Below are positions 47,555 to 59,500 of a stretch of DNA of 64,000 bases, one piece after another. The stretch's first letter is position 1, and each line of letters starts with the position of its first letter. The stretch covers positions 1,888,001 through 1,952,000 of the forward strand of contig NC_087082.1 of the NCBI RefSeq assembly GCF_026151205.1. Direction: 5' to 3'. A program made the position numbers and the translations under genes. Origin of the DNA: Bolinopsis microptera (lineage: Eukaryota; Ctenophora; Tentaculata; Lobata; Bolinopsidae). Under the pieces are notes generated by a model, which saw only the letters and a program-made list of their open reading frames with translations, ran no database searches and was not told the DNA's origin.

Positions 47555-50500
47555 CTGTGAAATTATTATCATCAGTTTCGTGGTATTTAAGTTATCAATG
47601 TCAGGTCACTGTTATCGAAGTTTAAATGTAGACTCCTTGGCCGTCACTAAGTCTAACATGTCCCTAATATGACAAGTATGTGGGGTAGTTTTTCATAATT
47701 TGAAATATAATACGGTTTTGAGCGGTTTTGGCGAAAATTTGTACCACGTACACCAGACTTCTCGTTACAGTATGGGTCTGTATGGGGTCGTTCACATATT
47801 ATGTTATCACTTTTTGGCCCATTTTTAACCCTCCGTAATCAGTTCTAGTTTTACTGGGCCGCGCTCAGCCTGTCATTCCGCCGAATCTCTATGTTAATGA
47901 ACATGATAGCCTGAGGTCCCCAGGTAAGTTTAGTTCTACACATAGCTAGTGTGTCAAAATTACACTAGCGTAATTATTTGGAAAGCCCCCCCCCCCCCCC
48001 CCCTGGCTGATTACGTATTATGTGAACGACCCCTATCACTATCAGTGCATTTTTGGTAGGGATTTCTAGAAAAGGCTATGTACAATCAAAAGTTAGGAAA
48101 GTGAATTTCATGGAAGATGCCGGTCATTGTACCCTACTTTCCGGGGTTCGGCCCCTTTTACTCTGAAGTGGGCTACTCAGCATCCCATTTTCACGAAATT
48201 ATCAGATATCTTTCCCTCTAAAATTACATTTAGACACGTGAAATGTAAAATGGGCATATTTGAGATTAAACTCGAACCCAGATTACGAAAATAAATTAGA
48301 CAATCTCGTAACGTAACAGTGTTAAAATTCATCGTATATTACAACAGTCGAATTCAATTTTTACATCAAAGTCAAGTTAATCTTTTGGTACTGCACTAAT
48401 CCCAGCTTAACCATACCGAAATATTAAGAAAATTTGAAACAAAATGTTTGTTTCTGAAAATTAATTGAATGTCAAAACATAGAAAATCTAGGGTGAAATA
48501 AAATATTTAAGGAATAGCCAGAATAAAATATTGGCTATAATCTAAAAATGATATTTTTAGCGGAATTTACAAAAAAATTTCAAATATAGCATCACATTAT
48601 TTTAGGAAATTGACATATAAGATCTTAGCACATATATTTCTAGATTCTGCAAACTCTATTCAATTGTGCGATTCTATAGGGCCAGCCTGAGACAAAACGG
48701 AGTACAAAATATTCTTTAAAGTAATAAATATAATTAAAACCGGGAGTGGTTCTGAAGGGGCAGGCGCGAAACAACATCACATCGAATCATTACCAAATAT
48801 TAAAACACTCTAAAAACTCTAATATAATTTGGAGGGTGGTTTAGATTTGGTACAACGTCCCCCGCAGAATGAGAGCAGAATTAGGAGACATATAGAGAAG
48901 CCTATGTAAGCTAACAACTCGTGTTTATATTTGCTGGATTCTATTGAACGGTAGATGTCGTCCACCATCTCCAACGCAGAATCGTACCTGTGAAATTATT
49001 ATCATCAGTTTCGTGGTATTTAAGTTATCAATGTCAGGTCGTAGGTATCACAAGAAATCAGAAGACCTTCGAAACAGAAAATACGTCTCTTACTAAGGAG
49101 AGTATTTTTTGTATCAGAAGACTCGTTTGTTTTTTCGGAGAGGTAAGAACAGTAAATTGAAAGGTACATTGTACATTTTACATTGTACATTGTACATTGT
49201 AAAGGTATATTGTACATTGTAAAGGTACATTGTACACTGTACATTGTAAAGGTAACTCACTGTTTAGCCCTCTCGTACGCATTGGACCACATCTGTACCC
49301 TTGATTTGAGCATGCTCCCGCAGGTTGGAGTCAGAGCATTAGGGTCTCTAGCCTGATTTGACTGAAATATAGAGTGTTGCAAAATCACGTACATCTAAAG
49401 CTTTTAATAAGCTTTTAGGCTCTATCAAGAAATCTTAAATCCGGGAATATCAAGAGCCTTTAATGCTCTCATTCATTTCAGAGAAATGTTTGACACAGCT
49501 GACCCACAAGATTCACTAGTTTGAGGTAGCGTGTGGAGGTTCAATAACGAATTTGAAGAGGTGGATAAAATATCATTTCCACGAATCCCTCTGGCCTCTT
49601 ATGATAAGGAGGTAGCTGTCAATAATTTAATGGAAATGGTGTTATATCTTGATGTCGCTGACAAAGCAACATTTACTGATATCGCAAGTCTTAAAGGTGC
49701 TTAGAGTGACATCATTTCTAATCTGTTTTTATGAGTACATCTTTTACAATTATAGCAACCATTAAAGAAATAGTAGCCCATGCATTTCAGGGATCACATT
49801 GTTCGGTATTGCGGGTCTAGAGAAAGTAATTCTTGCCGCTCGGACTGGTTGCAGGTTTATGTTTGTAACATACATATAATATCATGTGATATGACAGTCC
49901 TACACTACTATACTGAAGACTCACCTACACTACACGAGTAGAATAATAATTACCACAAGTTCAATCTAAAGTACATGATATTAACCTGAAGGCACTCTAT
50001 AATCTAAAGTACATGATATTAACCTGAAGGCACTCTATAATCTAAAATACATGATATTAACCTGAAGGCACTCTATAATCTAAAATACATGATATTAACC
50101 TGGAGGCACTCTATAATCTAAAATACATGATATTAACCTGAAGGCACTCTATAATCTAAAGTACATGATATTAACCTGAAGGCACTCTATAATCTAAAGT
50201 ACATGATACTAACCTGAAGGCACTCTATAATCTAAAGTACATGATATTAACCTGAAGGCACTCTATAATCTAAAGTACATGATATTAACCTGAAGGAACT
50301 CTATAATCTAAAGTACATGATATTAACCTGAAGGCACTCTATAATCTAAAGTACATGATATTAACCTGAAGGCACTCTATAATCTAAAGTACATGATATT
50401 AACCTGAAGGCACTCTATAATCTAAAGTACATGATATTAACCTGAAGGCACTCTATAATTTAAAATACATGATATTAACCTGAAGGCACTCTATAATCTA

Positions 50501-53500
50501 AAGTACATGATATTAACCTGAAGGCACTCTATAATCTAAAGTACATGATATTAACCTGAAGGCACTCTATAATCTAAAGTACATGATATTAACCTGAAGG
50601 CACTCTATAATCTAAAGTACATGATATTAACCTGAAGGAACTCTATAATCTAAAGTACATGATATTAACCTGAAGGCACTCTATAATCTAAAGTACATGA
50701 TATTAATCTGAAGGCACTCTATAATCTAAAGTACATGATATTAACCTGAAGGCACTCTATAATCTAAAGTACACGATATTAACCTGAAGGCACTCTATAA
50801 TCTAAAGTACATGATATTTACCTGAAGGCACTCTATAATCTAAAGTACATGATATTAACCTGAAGGCACTCTATAATCTAAAGTACATGATAATAACCTG
50901 AAGGCACTCTATAATCTAAAGTACATGATATTAACCTGAAGGCACTCTATAATCTAAAGTACATGATAATAACCTGAAGGCACTCTACAATCTAAAGTAC
51001 ATGATATTAACCTGAAGGCACTCTATAATCTAAAGTACATGATATTAACCTGAAGGCACTCTATAATCTAAAGTACATGATATTAACCTGAAGGCACTCT
51101 ATAATCTAAAGTACATGATATTAACCTGAAGGCACTCTATAATCTAAAGTACATGATATTAACCTGAAGGCACTCTATAATCTAAAGTACATGATATTAA
51201 CCTGAAGGAACTCTATAATCTAAAATACATGATATTAACCTGAAGGCACTCTATAATCTAAAGTACATGATATTAACCTGAAGGCACTCTATAATCTAAA
51301 ATACATGATATTAACCTGAAGGCACTCTATAATCTGGCCCTTGCCAGGCAGCACACGTCCGCACAGATACCCGATATCTTTCTGGCAAGCTCTCATTAAC
51401 AGCGCATCCAGGTGAACGTCCCCGTGAGCCTCTGTGATCAGTCGGACCACCTGTTTTGTGCAGTCTTCTGATTGTACAACCATTATGTAGTCTCGCAAGC
51501 AGGCTTCTACCTGGGAGAGATATTTGTTCGAGTTTACTGGCGACATATTAACTGTATTGGAAGTATTTCTTAGTATTAGGGGTGATAAATATATAACGTA
51601 CCTGCCACCTGGCAAATCGTTTAGCAAATCATCAACCAACCAAAATGGTTACATCTTACATGTAAATTAAAGAGTTATCGAGTGCACTTCTAAACGTCAC
51701 AATTTTTCCGGGAATTTCTTGAACCGGATGGGTGCTCAATGCTAACAGATTGAGGCATAGCGTGAGATTCAGTCGGCAGGAATCAAATTTAATCATGTGA
51801 TAGAGTGATAGGTGTTTTAACTGTAATACTTTAAAGGAATAATCACTAATCGATATTGACTGTTTTAAGAGTTTTAAAATTTTAATATTTTACCTGGTCA
51901 TCAGGTACATCCGGACAGGATGCCTCAATATCATCAGCACAGAATCTGCTCAAAACGGGGTCTAATTTGTAATCAACCACTTCTTGCTCTAATATGGTTG
52001 TCATGGAATCCCCACATTCTATTGAGATCTTATCGAAGTTGTCTTTAAGACATGATATCACTGCTCCTCTTCCATCCTGTATGGTTCCCTTCTTTATTCC
52101 CTCGAGAGTGCTCTTGCAGAACATCTTTATATCGTCTTTACAGGACTGCAATGTTTGGTTATTCATAACAAGAGAAATTGGAATCAAGAAATGAGACAGA
52201 AAGTATCTCATTTCTTTAATCTTAAATTATCTAATTAGAAAACCATTACACTACAACGTAATTTCATGACGGATGAATTAATACAGCAGCAAAAATGTCA
52301 CCAACCTTCCTTAGTCCAATGTTGAGTAAGTAATTAGAATGTTCCTTCAGCATGCGAAGTCTAAGTGTAGTCTTACAATCGTGGGTAACTCCACTCTTGT
52401 GTTGATTGTTTTCAAGACATGACAACAGTTCGTCTCCTTTACTGAAATAGTGTGTTTGTTATTTTAACATTACCGGACTGCAATCAAAGGAAAAATACAG
52501 ACTGTCACGTTCGTTCTAAAAAGGCTGATATATACAATACCTTAGTTCCCAAAAATTTGTGTGCCATTATATTGAGCACAATTTATTTGAGCCCGAAAAA
52601 TTTGGGCAGAAAATTTGAACTCATTTGGGCGACCGAAAATTTGGGCACAAATTCTTCGAAAAATGAACGATTTTCCACTAAAATTTCAGTTAGATATTTG
52701 CCTTAGTTCATTATTATTCCTTATTATTCCAGTCATTTTGCTTTCAATTTTAAGCATGTAGGTGGTAGTCTGAGTTGTTTCACATTATGAAATTTACGAT
52801 CTGCCCAGTAACTACTAAAAAATACAGTGATGATGGCACAGTACAAAATGATAGATGGGTATACATTATACAATAGTGATATTTAGTCTCTCAATCAGAT
52901 AGTTTAGTCTACTTACACTCAGCATAATATCTTATCATACCCCTTTCACATACAATTATCATTATGACGCCTTTCACCAGATGGTCGAAAGGTTTGGAAG
53001 AAAATTAGAAGGTTTACATCATGATCTATCAAACTAAGCGGCACATACGCTTAGCTTTGGGGGAAACAAAGGTGTACATAATTGTGTGTAGCGATTAGCG
53101 AACTACTTTAAACCCGGACCAAAGGTCAAGTCTAATTTTAAATAATCAGACATATAGTAGCTGTTAGCTATTCCGGTTATTTCTATTCATTTAAAATATA
53201 AGCCTTTTTACTTGGTCAAGCCATGAATGACAGATTAGAAAACTAAAATTTCAAATATTATTTCACTTGGATATGAAGAAAAAGCCATCTTTCTATAGAT
53301 TTCAGGGCCACAGGCCAAGTGCCAAAAGTTTGGTTAGCAAAAAATTTAGCAGACGGAAAAGATTTATGCAATTAATTTGGTCTGCAAAAAATTTGGGCGA
53401 GAGGCCCGCTCAAATTTTTTGTCGCCCAAATTTTCGGGAATTAAGGTATACATCTTCTGTCTATTTTTTAAATTCAATTGCTGGACCATTAAAAATAGGG

Positions 53501-56500
53501 CTATCGCTCAGGAGATTATTGTATCTACATTAGCACTCAACTATTACATTGCAATGGACATTGAATGTACCGTGTACCAAAAAGGGTATTTTTATTGCAA
53601 TAAAATCATATTAAATATTCTCTTGACCTTCGTGGCAAGATCTCGTCTTCATTGCAATAAGTTAGGAGGGTTAGCTTAATCGACTTAGCTTCGTTGAGGT
53701 AGGTAAGCTACGTAATACTGAACAAGCTAGTTCGGCTTGGTCAGCTAGCTAGATGGCTAGTATAGCGCGCGCTTATTCATTAATAATGTACATATAATAT
53801 AATTAATGCGCGCAACGCAATTTAATGCAATGCAGCGTATTGCGTATGCATGCATGCATGCATATATGGCCGCGCACATATGGTACGTAGTCATAACTGT
53901 TACTTGATACGAAATATTTTCTTCGCGCGTTCCATAAAATCGCTAAGACGAGATCTAAAGCCCCTAAATTAGATTAAGGATTCTTGTGCGATCGCCACGT
54001 CACACAAAAAGCAGCATGTGCCACCGAATCTATCTTAGCACGCTTGCTGGAAAGTAGAACGTTAATGGTACATAAAGAGCCATTAAGCACTGCAGGAGTA
54101 TGAGACACAATGACACAGGCTCTACATTATTGACCTGAATACCACTTAGTTACTCACTGTAAAGACAGAGGTCAAAACAGACGAATATAAATGCAATTTT
54201 TGTCATACGTGGAATTTACTTTAAATTGCGAGTAACCTTTGTTCAACTTACAAAGACAGAACATGTAGTACATTATTTACTTTTTCTGTGCGCTAAATTT
54301 AGAATGATCACAACAAACACAGATCTCAGAATGCAATATCATATATTGTGAATACCTGTCGGAACAATATTTGCTGATGGCGACGGAACAACTTTTCTGC
54401 AAAACTGGGTCAATGTCAGGATCTTCAGCTTGTTGAACTTCTCTAACAAATACTTTCTGAAAGAGATTAATATTGGAAAATCGAAACTACTTGATATTAT
54501 ATTATCTTATGATATCAAAACCAACTTAAAACTTTAACATCATCTGACATGTTTAATATCAGATATTAAAACTCACATCTTTGCAGCTGGGTGTAAGTTT
54601 TAACTCGTTTTTCCTCAAACATTCCATAACTTGAGTTTTGTCATCAAATCCATCCAACCGGCAGGTATCTTTAAGGTCCACAGCACATGCAGTCAACAGT
54701 TGGGGGTCCAGATCAAGGTCTGACATCTGAAATTTAATTGTAGATTTAAAAAGATTTCACTTGTTGGGGAGGTGATGTACATTTACTTTTAAAATGTAAA
54801 GATGGAGGGTGGTAGCTTCAGAAGGTATGGCAGCATCTTCCCAAATTTGGTCTAATTTATTCTAACTTAAGGAGCAACATTTGTTCTAAACACCCGTTCA
54901 ATTCAAAGTTCAATTATTTTCGTCTCCTAACTAAACTCTTAACTAAACTCTTAACTAAACTCTTAACTAAACTCTTAACTAAACTCCCCCATGACTATTG
55001 ACTATGGCCTTGACGTCTTGAGGAAAATTAAGATATGGTGGTTTCAAAAGCAAAGCACTAAGTAATATACTCCATTGGATGTAATATGTGGTGTTATAAT
55101 GTTATTTGCCCGGTATCACTGAAATAAACGTAACTTGGACATATTCTGGCACCTCAGAAAGTATGTTAGTGGCCTGCCGTTAAATATATTCATTAACTCT
55201 TATAGCACACCGAAATAGAGATAATTTATTAACAGATAGTCCCATAAATTTCTATTCTTACCATAACTATAACTTAACATTTCCTGTCCTGAGATCAGGG
55301 TGCAATATTAAATATTAAACTATTTTCACAACTGCAATTAAATACATTTACTGAGGAGCGATGTAGCAGAGTCGAGATATTTTAATGCAGCCATGGGGTG
55401 GCAAGTCCCCATTCATCGCAGTCCTATAGTTGTTCTGCCTCTCAATATACTAATATATACAAATAGTTAAAACACTGAAAGATAGAAACCTGTTTCAAGA
55501 ATTCTGCCCGGAGTTGATTTTTACACTCATCAGAGATGGGTTCCTTGTTTTTGGGGGTAGGTTGGGTCAGCTGGTTCCTCAGACAGTACATCACATCTTG
55601 CCTGGGCGAGTTTAAAAAGTCAGACTTAATAGTTAATAATAGTTAATATTAGTACTATGTTAACAGTAGTACACTACAATGTAGATTTACTGAAGGGGTA
55701 ACCTAGTAAGATTCTCGATCTTTAAGCAGGTACCCCTCCTCATTTAACCCTAAATCAAGTTTCCTATCATTCGGCTGAGTAGACCGAGGAGATCGCATAG
55801 ATCCAATGGAACCTTAGCTACTCCCTAGACCGGAGCTTACAGGTGCAATACGTATTACAGCCCACATAGGAGCTCTTTTAAGGGCTATACAGGAGTACTT
55901 TTAAACGGTCTTATAGTGGTAGCTAAGTGCAATGGGCGCTCTTTGTCATACCTCTGGTTACACTGTTTATATGGCAGCCACACTTAGCCATTACCACTCA
56001 AAGTGGTTCTGGAATAGCCCGAATTGGAACTCTACTGCATTATATAATTTCCGTACTGAATGCTTCACATTTAATCTTACAAATGTAAGTTTAGTAGAAG
56101 TAAGATCTATAGTCTACACAATATTTACTTCCTGATTTGGAGTTTGTTTGTGTTCAGTGGTACACGTCAGTGCTTTACAGTTTACATGTTTTTCTTACGG
56201 TTCTTTCTTCTGTAAACATTCTACACATTCTACAAATTCATCACATACTACGTTTTGTTATGACTTTTCATCTAATATAATATTGTATTAACTGCATACA
56301 TGTTAGTACAATTAAAATACCATTTGCATACGTCATAAGTCATAACAGTACACGCTATAAAATAGGAAGAAAATTAAGGACACTAAAAGAGGACAGTGTA
56401 CCACGTACTATGTCACTCAGATCTAGTTTTAAAACTATTGTTCTATTCTGTTACATTGATTGGGAGTCCCTAACACACTAACACAGTGTCTAACATGGTT

Positions 56501-59500
56501 TCACTATAAACCAATAATAATGTCACCTAAATTCCTACTAATTATCTCATCCGCCAGAATGTACACGTGTGTAAGAGTCAGGCCACTAATTGTCACTCCT
56601 CTCATTAATTTCACAATTAGCAGTTAGTCGGAGCTCAGCTGGGTGCTAGCACTTAGCACCTAGCACTTAGCAGGTAGCACCTAGCACTTAGCAGGAAGCA
56701 CTTAGCACCTAGCACCTAGCACCTAGCACTTAGCAGGTAGCACCTAGCACCTAGCACTTAACAGGTAGCACCTAGCACCTAGCACTTAACAGGTAGCACC
56801 TAGCACTTAGCACTTAGCACCTAGCATTTAGCAGGTACAGTGATTGTTATAAATGTAGAGGGTGGCAAATTTATATCGCTAATACGTGTCCCTTGAGGAT
56901 CAAATTTAGCGAAACTGTCATCAAATTAATTATCTAGTGTAAATCATTTAGCGAAACTGTCATCAAATTAATTATCTAGTGTAAATCATTTGCGTGTACC
57001 TCAAACTGTCATCAAATTAATTATCTAGTGTAAATCATTTGCGTGTACCACAAACTGTCATCAAATTAATTATCTAGTGTAAATCATTTGCGTGTACCAC
57101 AAAGAGTAAACTAATTATAGAATCCGATAATTTGGAGACCGAGCTATACAAATAAAGTTATAAAACTATGCGAGTGCTCATAGCAACTCTGCGAGTGCTC
57201 ATAGCAACTATGCGAGTGCTCATAGCAACGACGTATGATTAGAAGTAGTAAAGTTATAAAACTATGCGAGTGCTCATAGCAACGACGTATGATTAGAAGT
57301 AGTAAAGTAGTATGACTGCGTTCTCGTAATAATGTAGTAAATTTTCAATATGTTTTTAAACAGCTCTACTTTATAAATAAGTTATCTAATAACCAGGCTA
57401 TTATTATTCGCGGTTAATAATGAAGAGTATTTTATCAGAGGTGTAATCAGAACAGAATAAACTTTAGAATAACGAAGTAGCTGGGATAGCTAACATAAAA
57501 CTGTATATAATAGCTTTATATATTATAATGATCCTGGATCTAAGTAGCGAGTAGCTCTGTGTAAAAAAAACCAACAAAAAAACATGAAACTAACTTGATT
57601 TCGCGACCATAATCAGAACAGAATAAACTTTACAATAACGAAAAAATTAGGTGGGATAGCTAACATGATGAAACTAACTTTTTCTTGATTTCTCGACCAT
57701 AGTCATCAGCCTTACAGTAAGTCTGCACCGCCCCGCTACACATCATCAGAAAGTCGTTGTTAAACTTGTAGTCGAATAGAGACACTAGCTGTAAGTCTTT
57801 AACATGTTTCAAACAGGATCCTGGAATGTGTTTATTGTTAGTTGGTATGTACAATGGGGAAATTGGTAGATCACCGACCGGCTATAAGCCTGTTATAAGC
57901 CGGCTATAAACCGGCTTATAGCCGGCTACAATTTTTATAGCCGGCTATAAGCCGGCTTATAGCCGGTTAGTAGCCGCTTACATTTGTTGTTGAGCGACGG
58001 CTATTAGCCGGTTATAAGCCGGCTATTAGCCGTTTAGGTATCGGCTATAAGAAATTCAGTGAAAACGGCTATTAGCCGGTTATAAGCCGGCTATTAGCCG
58101 TTTAGGTATCGGCTATAAGAAATTCAGTGAAAACGGCTATTAGCCGGTTATAAGCCGGCTATTAGCCGTTTAGGTATCGAAAGTGGTTATAAGCCGGCTA
58201 TAAGCCGGTTATAAGATATTAACTCAACTTCATCGTACTGAACGATAGTCAGGAGCCGGCTATAAGAAATTCAGCGAAAACGGCTATTAGCCGTTTAGGT
58301 ATCGAAAGTGGTTATAAGCCGGCTATGAGCCGGCTATAAGATATTAACTTACTGAAATGAGTTAATATCTTATAACCGGCTTATAGCCGGCTTATAACCA
58401 CTTTCGAAACCTAAACGGCTAATAGCCGGCTTATAACCGGCTAATAGCCGTCTTCACTGAATTTCTTATAGCCGGCTCCTGACTATCGTTCAGTACGATG
58501 TAGTTGAGTTAATATCTTATAACCGGCTTATAGCCGGCTTATAGCCGGCTTATAACCACTTTTAATACCAAAACGGCTAATAGCAGGCTTATAACCGGCT
58601 AATAGCCGTCGCTCAACAACAAATGTAAGCGGCTACTAACCGGCTATAAGCCGGCTTATAGCCGGCTATAAAAATTGTAGCCGGCTATAAGCCGGCTTAT
58701 AGCCGGTTAGTAGCCGGCTTATAGCCGGTCGGTGATCTACCAACTGGCCGTACAATGTATGGTATATAATATGTAGTATGTAGTGTGTATGGTATGTAGT
58801 ATGTAGTATGTAGTATGTAGTGTGTCTAATATGCAGTATGTAGTATGTAGTATGTAGTGTGTAGTGTGAGGTATGTAGTATGTAGTATGTAGTATGTAGT
58901 ATGTAGTATGTAGTATGTAGTATGTAGTATGTAGTATGCAGTATGTAGTATGTAGTATGTAGTATGTAGTATGTAGTATGTAGTGTGTCTAATATGCAGT
59001 ATGTAGTATGTAGTATGTAGTGTGTAGTGTGAGGTATGTAGTATGTAGTATGTAGTATGTAGTATGTAGTATGTAGTATGTAGTATGTAGTATGTAGTAT
59101 GTAGTATGTAGTATGTAGTGTGTCTAGTATGTAGTATGTAGTATGTAGTATGTAGTATGTAGTATGTAGTATGTAGTATGTAGTATGTAGTATGTAGTAT
59201 GTAGTATGTCTAGTATGCAGTATGTAGTATGTAGTATGTAGTATGTAGTATGTAGTATGTAGTGTGTATGGTAACATGTACTGTGTAGTGAGTATGGTAT
59301 GTATGGTATGTATGGTAGTAAAGTGGTTATGGTAGTGGTACAACAAAAGGTTTGATTATTGTTAGTTGGTATGTACTATGTAGTATGTATGGTATATAGT
59401 ATGTAGTATGTAGTGTGTATGGTATGTACTGTATAGTGTGTATGTTATGTATGGTATAATAGTAGTGGTTATGGTAGTCGTACTTCACTCCAACCAAGGT

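Larger units (their letters stand above)
46144..49040. repeat. Tandem segmental duplication, two ~1.45-kb copies
   Basis: Copy A (about 46144-47606) and copy B (about 47604-49040) are nearly identical. Differences include a short deletion near 47665 in B, different poly-C lengths (46555-46576 and 47988-48003) and single bases. Each copy contains the GLG1 terminal exon and one 78-bp dispersed element. Confidence 0.95.

Noticed and set aside
49966-51340. Possible CRISPR array
   Set aside because: No spacers. Units are contiguous 38-bp copies of an exon-intron border.
58666-59346. 226-aa minus-strand frame repeating ILHTTYY
   Set aside because: Translation of the TAGTATG heptamer array. No start, domain or splice support.
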